Of a stretch of DNA of 64,000 nt, positions 56,242 through 64,000 are shown in pieces (positions within the stretch are counted from its first letter, which is position 1; each line of letters begins with the position of its first letter). The translations under genes and the position numbers were made by a program. Below the pieces are notes generated by a model. It saw only the letters and a list, made by a program, of their open reading frames with translations, ran no database searches and was not told where the DNA came from. This stretch comes from Lysinibacillus sp. FSL M8-0337 (GTDB taxonomy: Bacteria > Bacillota > Bacilli > Bacillales_A > Planococcaceae): the NCBI RefSeq assembly GCF_038593855.1, contig NZ_CP151996.1:992001-1056000 (forward strand). The letters are read 5' to 3'.

Positions 56242-57255
56242 GTGTCCAAGAAAGATAAGGAATTAACCGGAAAACAAAAGGCCGCACTCTTGTTAATTTC
56301 ACTAGGGCCTGAGGTTTCAGCTTCTGTCTATAAACATTTAACTGAGGAAGAAATTGAACGTTTAACGTTAGAAATTTCAAGTGTTAAAAAAGTAGAAGCA
56401 AATGTAAAAGAAGAAATTATTGAAGAATTCCACAATATTGCACTTGCGCAAGATTATATTACACAAGGCGGTATTGGCTACGCGAAGACGGTATTAGAGA
56501 AAGCACTAGGTATTGAACAAGCTCAAACAATCATTAATCGTTTGACTTCTTCCTTACAAGTGCGCCCATTCGACTTTGCACGTAGAGCAGATCCTGCACA
56601 AATTTTTAACTTTATTCAAAATGAACATCCACAAACAATTGCCCTTATTCTTTCTTATTTAGAAGCAGGACAGGCGGGTGTTATTTTATCTTCATTACCA
56701 CAAGAAGTACAAGCTGATATAGCTAAGCGTATCGCAATGATGGAGTCAACTTCACCAGAAGTAATTAGTGAAATCGAGTCTGTCTTAGAACGTAAACTAT
56801 CTTCAACTGTGACGCAAGACTACACAGAAACAGGTGGTATAGATGCAGTCGTTGAAGTATTAAATGGTGTAGACCGACAAACGGAAAAAACGATTCTCGA
56901 TGCACTCGAAATTCAAGACCCAGAGCTTGCTGAAGAAATCAAAAAACGCATGTTTGTATTCGAAGATATCGTTACGCTTGACAACCGTTCGATTCAGCGT
57001 GTTATCCGTGATTGTGAAAACGAAGATTTACTCCTTTCAATGAAAGTGTCAAGCGAAGAAGTAAAAGATATTATCTTCCGAAATATGTCACAACGAATGG
57101 CAGATACTTTCAAAGAAGAAATGGAAATTATGGGGCCAGTTCGTTTGCGTGACGTAGAAGAAGCTCAATCGCGAATTGTTGCTGTTATTCGTCGCTTAGA
57201 GGATGCTGGTGAGATTATTATTGCACGTGGTGGAGGAGATGACGTCATTGTCTAG
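56242..57255 (+). CDS. fliG: Flagellar motor switch protein FliG
   Basis: Rotor protein that generates torque with MotA. 337 residues from GTG 56242 (TAGGAGG upstream). It has the three-domain architecture, including the EHPQTIALIL motif (middle domain) and the charged C-terminal helix region FEDIVTLDNRSIQRVIRDC with torque-related Arg/Asp/Glu residues. It overlaps the start of fliH. Confidence 0.97.
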   Translation: MSKKDKELTGKQKAALLLISLGPEVSASVYKHLTEEEIERLTLEISSVKKVEANVKEEIIEEFHNIALAQDYITQGGIGYAKTVLEKALGIEQAQTIINRLTSSLQVRPFDFARRADPAQIFNFIQNEHPQTIALILSYLEAGQAGVILSSLPQEVQADIAKRIAMMESTSPEVISEIESVLERKLSSTVTQDYTETGGIDAVVEVLNGVDRQTEKTILDALEIQDPELAEEIKKRMFVFEDIVTLDNRSIQRVIRDCENEDLLLSMKVSSEEVKDIIFRNMSQRMADTFKEEMEIMGPVRLRDVEEAQSRIVAVIRRLEDAGEIIIARGGGDDVIV

Positions 57256-58033
57256 AATCATCCGTTCTGTATACACACAGTCCAATGGCGATAATGTAAA
57301 GAAGATACAAATTCGTGATATGTTTGATATACCCGAAATGGAAACAGATGAAACATCTCATCATCAAATGACAATGGAAGATGTATTTGCCGAACGTGAT
57401 CGCTTACTTGCAGAGGCTCGAGCTGGAATTCAAGCGGCACGACAAGCCTTTGAACAAGAGAAGCAAATGCACTTCCAAGAAATTGAGCATATGAAACAAA
57501 GCTGGGAAGAAGAACGCCCAAATCGTGTACAAGAAGCGTATGATGAAGGGTATGGTCAAGGCTATGAGGATGGTACAAACAGAGCCACAGAAGCAATGGC
57601 GCAATCCCTTCAAACAGCGAATGAAATCATTGCACAAGCTGGGGAAAATGCAAAAAAATATATCCAAGATCAAGAAGCAATTATTTTGGAACTAGGCTTA
57701 ACTGCTGCAGAACGTATTATAGGGACTTCATTAGAGCAAAACAATGAACTATATCTATCCATTGTTCATAGAGGTCTTAAAGAAGCGAGAGAAATGAAAG
57801 AAATTAAAATCTACGTTTCTCCTACATATTATGGCTTAATTACATCTAATCGTGATGAATTGGCAGAAATGTTCCCCACAGACGTACCATTTATGATTTT
57901 TGTTAATGAGGATTTTGCAAACGAAACAGATTGCTATATCGAAACAAATCATGGTCGGATAGTTGTCAGTATTGACGAGCAATTAAATGAATTAAGAATC
58001 AAGCTACTTGAAATATTAGAAAGTAAGGAATGA
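57239..58033 (+). CDS. fliH: Flagellar assembly protein FliH
   Basis: Negative regulator and stator partner of the export ATPase FliI. About 264 residues: a Gln/Glu-rich coiled coil (about 50-130) with the YDEGYGQGYEDG glycine-repeat helix typical of FliH, then an E/V-ATPase subunit-E-like C-terminal domain. The start is uncertain: ATG 57239 lies only two bases after GGAGG (57232-57236) and TTG 57248 eleven bases after it. Both are inside the end of fliG. Confidence 0.92.
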   Translation: MTSLSRIIRSVYTQSNGDNVKKIQIRDMFDIPEMETDETSHHQMTMEDVFAERDRLLAEARAGIQAARQAFEQEKQMHFQEIEHMKQSWEEERPNRVQEAYDEGYGQGYEDGTNRATEAMAQSLQTANEIIAQAGENAKKYIQDQEAIILELGLTAAERIIGTSLEQNNELYLSIVHRGLKEAREMKEIKIYVSPTYYGLITSNRDELAEMFPTDVPFMIFVNEDFANETDCYIETNHGRIVVSIDEQLNELRIKLLEILESKE

Positions 58034-58038
58034 TCGAC

Positions 58039-59364
58039 ATGAAAACGGCTCAATTAATCGAACATATTCCAAATATACCGACTTTCAAAAAGTTTGGTAG
58101 AGTAACGAGAGTTGTCGGCTTAATGATTGAGTCGCAAGGTCCCGATAGTTCCATCGGTGATGTGTGTAAAATTCATGTTGAAACGTCAAAAAACGGTCAT
58201 CAAATCATTTTAGCAGAGGTTGTTGGCTTCAAAGATGAAATTGTTGTTTTGATGCCTTATACCTCGCTTCGAGAAATATCGATTGGTTGCTTAGTAGAAG
58301 GAACAGGGGCACCGCTTGAAATTAAAGTTGGACCAGAGTTAATTGGGAAAGTTCTAGATTCAATGGGGAATCCTATTGATGGCACTTTGTTACCGAAAGG
58401 ATTAATGTCTGTACCGACAGAACAAGACCCACCCAATCCCCTTACTCGTCCGCCTATTAACGAAAGACTTGAGGTTGGAGTAAAAGCAATTGATGGAATG
58501 TTAACTGTCGGCAACGGACAACGTGTAGGTATCTTCGCCGGCTCTGGGGTAGGTAAAAGTACATTACTAGGTATGATTGCGCGCAATACACAAGCTGATT
58601 TAAATGTCATTGCGTTAGTTGGAGAGCGTGGCCGTGAGGTGCGCGAATTTATTGAAAGAGATTTAGGATCTGAAGGGTTAAGCCGTTCAATCGTTGTGGC
58701 AGCTACGTCAGATCAACCTGCGCTAATGCGTATTAAAGGAGCATTTACTGCAACGGCCATTGCAGAGTACTTTAGAAATCGTGGCTTAAATGTCATGTTG
58801 ATGATGGACTCCGTGACGCGTGTTGCAATGGCACAGCGGGAAATAGGGCTTGCAACAGGTGAACCCCCTGCTCAAAAAGGCTATACGCCATCTGTATTTG
58901 CGATTTTACCAAAATTATTAGAGCGCACTGGGACAAATGAAAAAGGTTCGATTACTGCCTTTTACACAGTATTAGTTGACGGTGATGATATGAACGAGCC
59001 TATTGCTGATACTGTGCGAGGTATTTTAGACGGACATATTGTACTTGACCGAAACCTCGCTAATAAGGGCCAATATCCTGCTATTAATGTGCTGAAAAGT
59101 GTCAGTCGTTTAATGAATCATGTGGCAGAGCCAGCGCATAAAAAAGCGGCCGAGCGTTTACGTGAGCTTTATTATACATATGACAAATCAGAGGACTTAA
59201 TTAATATCGGTGCCTATAAGCGTGGGACATCCAAAGAGATTGATGAGGCCATTCATTATGAACCGCTCATTACGGCTTATTTAAAGCAAGGGTATTTAGA
59301 TAAGGTGACGCTTGAGGAAAGTATGAATGAGTTGATTACATTATCGAACGGTGGTGGCAAGTAG
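58039..59364 (+). CDS. fliI: Flagellum-specific ATPase FliI
   Basis: Cytoplasmic ATPase energising substrate delivery to the flagellar type III secretion gate; related to F1 beta. 441 residues. P-loop GIFAGSGVGKST (about 160-171), GERGREVREF, Walker B MLMMDSVTRVAMAQREIG and the YTPSVFAILPKLLERTG segment. ATG 58039 has AAGGA nine bases upstream; ATG 58030, three codons earlier, abuts it and is less likely. Confidence 0.95.
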   Translation: MKTAQLIEHIPNIPTFKKFGRVTRVVGLMIESQGPDSSIGDVCKIHVETSKNGHQIILAEVVGFKDEIVVLMPYTSLREISIGCLVEGTGAPLEIKVGPELIGKVLDSMGNPIDGTLLPKGLMSVPTEQDPPNPLTRPPINERLEVGVKAIDGMLTVGNGQRVGIFAGSGVGKSTLLGMIARNTQADLNVIALVGERGREVREFIERDLGSEGLSRSIVVAATSDQPALMRIKGAFTATAIAEYFRNRGLNVMLMMDSVTRVAMAQREIGLATGEPPAQKGYTPSVFAILPKLLERTGTNEKGSITAFYTVLVDGDDMNEPIADTVRGILDGHIVLDRNLANKGQYPAINVLKSVSRLMNHVAEPAHKKAAERLRELYYTYDKSEDLINIGAYKRGTSKEIDEAIHYEPLITAYLKQGYLDKVTLEESMNELITLSNGGGK

Positions 59365-59377
59365 GTTGGTAAGTTAT

Positions 59378-59815
59378 ATGTATCGTTTTGAAAAAGTGCT
59401 AACCATTCGAGAACAAGAAAAAAATGAAACTGAAATTGCCTATAAAGAATCTGTTCGTTCTTTTGAAGAGGTTGCAACAAAGTTGTATGACTTGCTGAAA
59501 AAGAAAGAGAATTTAATAGAATTTCAGCAAGAACGTTTAGTTGTAGGATCATCAATAGAGGAAATTCATCACTATGCTCGTTTTATTGATAGCCTTGAAA
59601 AGACTATTGCCGACGTACAACAAAAAGTTGTACAGGCACGTTCTAAAATGAATTGGTACGAAGAAAAACTATTAGAAAAAAACTTGGAAGTACGTAAATT
59701 TGAAAAAATGCGTGAAAAAGATTATAAGTCTTTTCAACAAGAACAAGATCGCATTGAGAGCATATTTTTAGATGAAATTTCTTCACTTACGTATTTCAAG
59801 AAAGAAATCAGGTGA
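59378..59815 (+). CDS. fliJ: Flagellar export chaperone FliJ
   Basis: Coiled-coil protein that cycles chaperones and activates the FliI/export gate. About 145 residues, nearly all heptad-like helix, with YRFEKVLTIREQEKNE at the start and EVRKFEKMREKDYK near the C-terminus, both family features. ATG 59378 is preferred by alignment. GTG 59351 and TTG 59366 are open upstream, and the ribosome-binding site is weak for all. Confidence 0.9.
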   Translation: MYRFEKVLTIREQEKNETEIAYKESVRSFEEVATKLYDLLKKKENLIEFQQERLVVGSSIEEIHHYARFIDSLEKTIADVQQKVVQARSKMNWYEEKLLEKNLEVRKFEKMREKDYKSFQQEQDRIESIFLDEISSLTYFKKEIR

Positions 59816-59819
59816 TTTC

Positions 59820-60428
59820 ATGGCGAAAAAAGAAAACCGTATTAAAACTGAATTAGAAGTACAACAGCCACCACGTAAATCAGGAGGTTTCCAAAAGTTT
59901 TTTATATGGATATTAATACCTGTTATGTTCGTAGTAGCGGTGTTACTTGTTGTAGCAACGTTAATGAATACGAACGTCTTTGATTTAGGAAAAAAAGCAG
60001 TAAGTAGCTTACCTTTTGTTGAATCAGAGGCACAGCAAGCGAAAGATGCTGTTGTAATTGATGATTCCAAAGTTGTAAGTTTACAGGCAGAATTACAAGA
60101 AAAAGAAGCCGAAATAGCTCAATTGCAAAAAAAATTAGATGACACGACAACTGAGAAAGAAAAATTGTTGACGGAACAAGAGAAATTACAGTTTGAAATA
60201 GAAAAATTAAATCGAGAACAAGATGATGTGAAACGTGATTTCAATGATATTTTGTCTACTTTTGATAAGATGTCACCTAAAGCAGCAGCACCGGTGCTTA
60301 TAAAAATGAGCGATGCACAGGCGTTGCGCATTTTATCAAGCTTAAAACCGGATAAGTTAGCAGCTATTCTAGAAAAAATGGAACCACAAGATGCTGCGAA
60401 ATATACTGAACTGATGGCTAAACAATAA
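59820..60428 (+). CDS. ylxF: MotE/MgtE-N-domain protein YlxF
   Basis: 202 residues: one N-terminal transmembrane helix (about 26-48, FIWILIPVMFVVAVLLVVATL), a long coiled coil (about 80-145) and a C-terminal MgtE-like intracellular domain with STFDKMSPKAAAPVLIKMSD and ALRILSSLKPDKLAAILEKM. Members are called MotE in some bacteria and serve flagellar assembly; the role in Bacillus is unclear. ATG 59820 follows AGGTGATTTC and overlaps the fliJ end. Confidence 0.9.
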   Translation: MAKKENRIKTELEVQQPPRKSGGFQKFFIWILIPVMFVVAVLLVVATLMNTNVFDLGKKAVSSLPFVESEAQQAKDAVVIDDSKVVSLQAELQEKEAEIAQLQKKLDDTTTEKEKLLTEQEKLQFEIEKLNREQDDVKRDFNDILSTFDKMSPKAAAPVLIKMSDAQALRILSSLKPDKLAAILEKMEPQDAAKYTELMAKQ

Positions 60429-60457
60429 AAAAACAATTGAAAAGGAGGTGAAAAAAC

Positions 60458-61741
60458 ATGAATATTGCAATGTTGAATATGACGGCTTCTAAAGTAAATA
60501 CTGCTTCGCCGAAAGCTGTGTCAGCTAGTAATGCTGAAGTAAAAACAAATGCAGGGACAGCTCAAGATAAAGTATCAAGATTTGGTTCTGTATTTGGACA
60601 AGTAGTAGCTTCAACGAACCAGCAAAATAACATATCACAAAGCAGTGAAACACAAGACAACGATAAGTTAGCTGAACTAGAGGAATTATTAAATACTCAA
60701 TCTATCGAGGAATTGTTAGATTTGTTAGAAATTCCGCATGACGAAGGCTTGTTAATGCTTCAAATAGGGGAAGATGGCAAAGCAGTAGCTATGGATGAGA
60801 TGTTGAATTTAGACAATTTAATGGCTGCATTGAATGTAGATAAAGAGCAACTTCAGAAATTGGTTCAACAACTTCTAGGGGAAGAACAGCAAGCGAGCGA
60901 TGTATGGGAGCTACTCACTTTAGTAGACGCTCAAGCACCTGTGTTACAGACACAGTTGGTAGCTGCTTTACAAGGGGAAGGACAAGTAACGCCCGAAGAG
61001 GCTACAACCCTACTTCAAGTATTAAAACTAACACAATTGGTTGGACAAAAAACAGATTTAACAATGTCTCAAGAAAATAGCTTGTCAAACGTTCAACAAT
61101 TTTTAACAACGTTGCAAACGCAAATTGAAACGATTCAAACTGCACAACAAGTTACCACAAAAACAACCGTTACATTGCCGTTGCAAGGTTTCCAACAAGT
61201 CATTCAGCAAGTACAAGTGACGAAACAAAGCGATACAAATGCTAATGAAATGGTGACAGCAAATACAGTACAAACAAAAGCAGATACATTCCAAGTAACT
61301 TTGCCAACAGCTAAGCCAGCTCAATCGGAAGCATTACTGAAAGAAATGCAGGCAATCATCAATAAAGCTCAAATTTCTAATGCGCAAGGGATTACACGTT
61401 TAACATTAAAATTATATCCTGAAAATCTTGGTACAATTCGAATCGAGCTTGTCCAAAATGACGGTGTTTTAACTGCGCGTCTACTAGCATCTACTGCGCA
61501 CGGGCGTGAACTGCTTGACAGTCAAGCACATCAATTAAAGCAAGCATTTGTTCAGCAAAATATCCAAGTGGAGCGACTCGATATTGCACAGTCGTTGCAG
61601 GATGCTGATAGACAACAGCGAGATCAACACTTCTTTAACAACTTCTTTAAGCGACAACAGCAAGAAGAACAAGAGCAACAAAATGAGGATAACGAAGAGA
61701 GTATGTCCTTCCATGATTATTTAGAAATTGAGGAGGTGTAA
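60458..61741 (+). CDS. fliK: Flagellar hook-length control protein FliK
   Basis: Measures hook length and triggers FlhB to switch export specificity. 427 residues: a Gln/Thr-rich disordered N-terminal ruler region (about 1-290) and a conserved C-terminal domain with LTLKLYPENLGTIRIELVQNDG and ARLLASTAHGRELL. The tail is Gln/Glu-rich (RQQQEEQEQQNEDNEE). AAAGGAGGTG precedes the ATG. It is the authentic FliK, unlike the paralogue-like ylqG at 39347. Confidence 0.94.
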   Translation: MNIAMLNMTASKVNTASPKAVSASNAEVKTNAGTAQDKVSRFGSVFGQVVASTNQQNNISQSSETQDNDKLAELEELLNTQSIEELLDLLEIPHDEGLLMLQIGEDGKAVAMDEMLNLDNLMAALNVDKEQLQKLVQQLLGEEQQASDVWELLTLVDAQAPVLQTQLVAALQGEGQVTPEEATTLLQVLKLTQLVGQKTDLTMSQENSLSNVQQFLTTLQTQIETIQTAQQVTTKTTVTLPLQGFQQVIQQVQVTKQSDTNANEMVTANTVQTKADTFQVTLPTAKPAQSEALLKEMQAIINKAQISNAQGITRLTLKLYPENLGTIRIELVQNDGVLTARLLASTAHGRELLDSQAHQLKQAFVQQNIQVERLDIAQSLQDADRQQRDQHFFNNFFKRQQQEEQEQQNEDNEESMSFHDYLEIEEV

Positions 61742-61744
61742 ACA

Positions 61745-62413
61745 GTGGCTGAAACGAAAATTACAAATGATCTTTACTATTCAAACTATAGTGCACCAAC
61801 TAAACAAACGGGTAGTAGTGAGCTCGGTAAAGATGCATTTTTAAAGTTATTAATTACACAATTACAACATCAAGATCCAACAAATCCTATGGATGACCGA
61901 GAATTTATTGCTCAAATGGCGCAGTTCTCATCTTTAGAGCAAATGCAAAATATGACAAAGGCGATGGAATCATTACTGATGTCTCAACAACAATCGCAGC
62001 TTATGAACTATACATCATTTGTTGGCAAAGAAGTAAAATGGCATGAAATCACAAAAGAAGTGGATAAAGATAATAAGCCGATTGTAAAAGAAGGTTCAGG
62101 CGTTATCCAATCTTTAAAATTTGTTGATGGGGAAGCCGTGTTTGTATTAGCAGATGGTAAGGAAATCTATCCTGGAAACATCTCTGCCATTCTTGGTAAT
62201 AAAGAAACGAGCACAGGTGAAAACAATACATCAACTGAATCACCGCTTGTGCAAGCGAGTAAGCTAATCGGCAAAAATGTTACGTACAAAGACGGGGAAC
62301 AAGATGCACAAGGCAGAATCACTTCTGTATCTAATAAAGATGGCATTATTTATTACGAATTAGCAAATGGTAAAAAACTAGCAGGAAAAGAATTTACAGT
62401 AATAAGCGAATAA
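61745..62413 (+). CDS. flgD: Flagellar hook-capping protein FlgD
   Basis: Scaffold cap required for hook polymerisation. 222 residues from GTG 61745 (GAGGAGGTG upstream). The family N-terminal motif DAFLKLLITQLQHQDPTNPMDDREFIAQMAQFSSLEQMQNM occupies about residues 30-70. The C-terminal half has two short repeated beta modules (KEVKWHEIT and KNVTYKDGE), each linked to a GxI/V turn. Confidence 0.93.
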   Translation: MAETKITNDLYYSNYSAPTKQTGSSELGKDAFLKLLITQLQHQDPTNPMDDREFIAQMAQFSSLEQMQNMTKAMESLLMSQQQSQLMNYTSFVGKEVKWHEITKEVDKDNKPIVKEGSGVIQSLKFVDGEAVFVLADGKEIYPGNISAILGNKETSTGENNTSTESPLVQASKLIGKNVTYKDGEQDAQGRITSVSNKDGIIYYELANGKKLAGKEFTVISE

Positions 62414-62428
62414 AGGTGGTGGAGAAAG

Positions 62429-62800
62429 ATGGATAAATTTTCAATTCATCGTGTCCCATTGTATCCAACTATTCGCCAAAAGCAACCTACACCTACCAAT
62501 ACACAGCAATCGTTTAGTGCACATTTACATGAGGCGACGAACCAACAGGAGCTAAAAGTCAGTAAGCATGCTCATGAACGCATTAAAGAGCGTAATATCG
62601 CGATTACTGAACAGGAATGGCAGGTTGTATCTGACAAGGTATTTGAGGCACATTCCAAAGGTGTCAAACAACCATTAGTCTTGATGGATCAAGCAGCTTT
62701 AATTGTCAGTGCTAAAAATGCTACTGTTATTACAGCAATGGATCGCACGGAAGCAAAGCAACAACTGTTTACTAATATTGATGGCACAATCGTGCTTTAA
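62429..62800 (+). CDS. Flagellar operon protein of the TIGR02530 type
   Basis: 123 residues, soluble. The central and C-terminal part (about 45-123) has KVSKHAHERIKERNIAITEQEW and ALIVSAKNATVITAMDR, matching the small family found between flgD and flgE in Bacillaceae and clostridia. Its job is not established; position suggests hook assembly. AAGGTGGTG precedes the ATG. Confidence 0.88.
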   Translation: MDKFSIHRVPLYPTIRQKQPTPTNTQQSFSAHLHEATNQQELKVSKHAHERIKERNIAITEQEWQVVSDKVFEAHSKGVKQPLVLMDQAALIVSAKNATVITAMDRTEAKQQLFTNIDGTIVL

Positions 62801-62885
62801 GGCTGGACCTTCTTTAGTAAGGAAGCCTATGTGTTGCTGACTGACAGAGGCACACAATTCAAAAATGAAGGGAGAACGACAACTT

Positions 62886-63833
62886 ATGTTACGTTCTATG
62901 TATTCAGGTATTTCAGGTCTTAAAAACTTCCAAACAAAGCTAGATGTTATTGGCAATAATATTGCCAATGTAAACACGTATGGATTTAAAAAAGGTCGCG
63001 TGATTTTCAAAGACATCCTATCTCAAACAAGCGGAGGTGCTTCAGCTGCAACACCTACTCGTGGTGGTACAAACCCTATACAAGTAGGTCTTGGTTCAAC
63101 ACTTGCAGCAATTGATACAGTTCACGGTTCTGGCTCACGTCAAACGACAAACCGCCCATTGGATCTTGCCATTCAAGGTGAAGGCTTCTTTATGGTAGCT
63201 GACTCTGTAACAAATACGGATGGTGTTGCAGAAAACTATACAAACGTTGTTTATACGCGTGCAGGTAACTTCTACATGGATAATGCAGGTTATTTAGTGA
63301 ATGCAGAGGGGAAATATTTAGTTGGTCATGCCAATGATACATTGTATGAAACAGACTCAACTGAAAGTAATGCAGAAGCAGATAAAAATGCAAGCCCGCT
63401 GAATGGCATAACGGAGGATTTACTTGGAGAAAACGATACATTTACTTTTGACGGTAATAACCCAATTAAAATTCCAACAACTGCAAAAGAGGTGAGTATC
63501 GGTCCAGATGGAACGGTTGAATATGTGGATGCCAATGGATATAGACAATATGCAGGTCAAATTGTTATGGTTAAATTCCCTAATGCAGGTGGTCTTGAAA
63601 AAGTAGGTAGTAACTACTTCCAAGCAACTGCTAACTCTGGAGCACCTTATGGACAAATTGCTACAGTAGCAGGTATGGGGTCAATTACGGCAGGGGCACT
63701 TGAAATGTCCAACGTAGACTTATCTGAAGAATTTACTGAAATGATTGTAGCGCAACGTGGCTTCCAAGCGAATACGCGTATTATTACTACATCGGATGAG
63801 GTTCTTCAAGAATTAGTTAACTTAAAACGATAG
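62886..63833 (+). CDS. flgE: Flagellar hook protein FlgE
   Basis: Hook subunit; a shorter version of enteric FlgE, 315 residues. The N-terminal rod/hook signature IGNNIANVNTYGFKKGRVIF is at about 20-39, with the domain of variable sequence between about 115 and 205 and the C-terminal SNVDLSEEFTEMIVAQRGFQANTRIITTSDEVL helix (about 275-307) that forms the inner core. ATG 62886 follows AAGGGAG; the seven-codon extension to 62865 is not family-like. No terminator is seen before the window ends. Confidence 0.96.
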   Translation: MLRSMYSGISGLKNFQTKLDVIGNNIANVNTYGFKKGRVIFKDILSQTSGGASAATPTRGGTNPIQVGLGSTLAAIDTVHGSGSRQTTNRPLDLAIQGEGFFMVADSVTNTDGVAENYTNVVYTRAGNFYMDNAGYLVNAEGKYLVGHANDTLYETDSTESNAEADKNASPLNGITEDLLGENDTFTFDGNNPIKIPTTAKEVSIGPDGTVEYVDANGYRQYAGQIVMVKFPNAGGLEKVGSNYFQATANSGAPYGQIATVAGMGSITAGALEMSNVDLSEEFTEMIVAQRGFQANTRIITTSDEVLQELVNLKR

Positions 63834-64000
63834 TTTAGAAATTAGTTACTTCTAGTTTCGAAAGCTGCTATCTCATAGTTTTTAAGCCTTCAAGTATGCA
63901 ATAGCCAAATAGATGCTAGTAATATAGCAGACCTTTGGATGATGGAACAAGAGGCTATACGTAGATGGCGTTCGAGCTATAAAACATAATTTTCAATATG
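63834..64000. other. Right edge, no gene seen
   Basis: 167 bases after flgE with stops in all frames at short intervals. No promoter, terminator or ribosome-binding site recognised. The next flagellar gene should lie just beyond the window. Confidence 0.6.

Noticed and set aside
1-64000. tRNA, rRNA, insertion sequence, prophage or toxin-antitoxin genes
   Set aside because: None recognised by reading through the sequence; apart from the arginine island the window is conserved housekeeping and flagellar DNA.

Overview
The window is about 64 kb of low-GC Firmicutes chromosome. Gene order matches the Bacillus subtilis core run from priA to the flagellar operon (priA-def-fmt-rsmB-rlmN-prpC-prkC-rsgA-rpe-thiN-spoVM-rpmB ... 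codY-flgB ... flgE). The protein sequences, AT-rich codon use, a RocB-type arginine locus and a spoVM gene point to an endospore-forming, motile member of the Bacillaceae/Planococcaceae, most likely Lysinibacillus. The genus is inferred from resemblance, not computed. Nearly everything reads on the + strand; only rpmB and an IclR-type regulator are on the - strand.

Layout. 1-9.5 kb: end of priA, then protein N-terminal processing (def, fmt), rRNA modification (rsmB, rlmN), the PrpC/PrkC phosphatase-kinase pair, rsgA, rpe, thiN and a tiny spoVM that appears to use a CTG start. 9.6-9.8 kb: rpmB on the - strand. 10.0-15.8 kb: an accessory island that interrupts the usual rpmB-yloU neighbourhood. 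It holds a divergent IclR regulator, two guanidino-group-modifying enzymes (one very like dimethylarginine dimethylaminohydrolase), an APC amino-acid permease and a RocB-like M20 hydrolase, and it ends in a 21-bp tandem repeat array that supplies the rocB stop codon. 16.3-20.3 kb: yloU-fakA and sdaAB-sdaAA. 20.5-26.3 kb: recG, then the FapR-controlled lipid operon fapR-plsX-fabD-fabG-acpP. 26.6-34.7 kb: rnc-smc-ftsY and ylxM-ffh-rpsP-khpA. 34.9-39.3 kb: rimM-trmD, rplS with an L19-type leader, lepB, rbgA, rnhB. 39.3-41.6 kb: a FliK-like/FlhB-C-like pair (ylqG, ylqH). 41.7-52.4 kb: sucCD, dprA, topA, trmFO, and xerC-hslV-hslU-codY. 53.3-63.8 kb: flgB-flgC-fliE-fliF-fliG-fliH-fliI-fliJ-ylxF-fliK-flgD-(TIGR02530-type gene)-flgE, preceded by an 869-bp gap containing a near-consensus sigma-D promoter.

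Regulation read directly from the DNA: a FapR operator abutting the fapR promoter; an array of GGAAA/TTTCC inverted repeats (IclR-like core) in front of the methylarginine/arginine genes; three CodY-box matches (one mismatch before sdaAB, two before the permease, three before xerC...codY) suggesting a nutrient-controlled set including codY itself; an L19 autoregulatory-type leader; and a possible translationally coupled leader peptide before recG. The least explained items are the ylqG/ylqH pair, the 21/42-bp repeat array, the recG leader, two strong hairpins inside the flagellar operon between fliE and fliF, and the hairpin block in the flgB leader.
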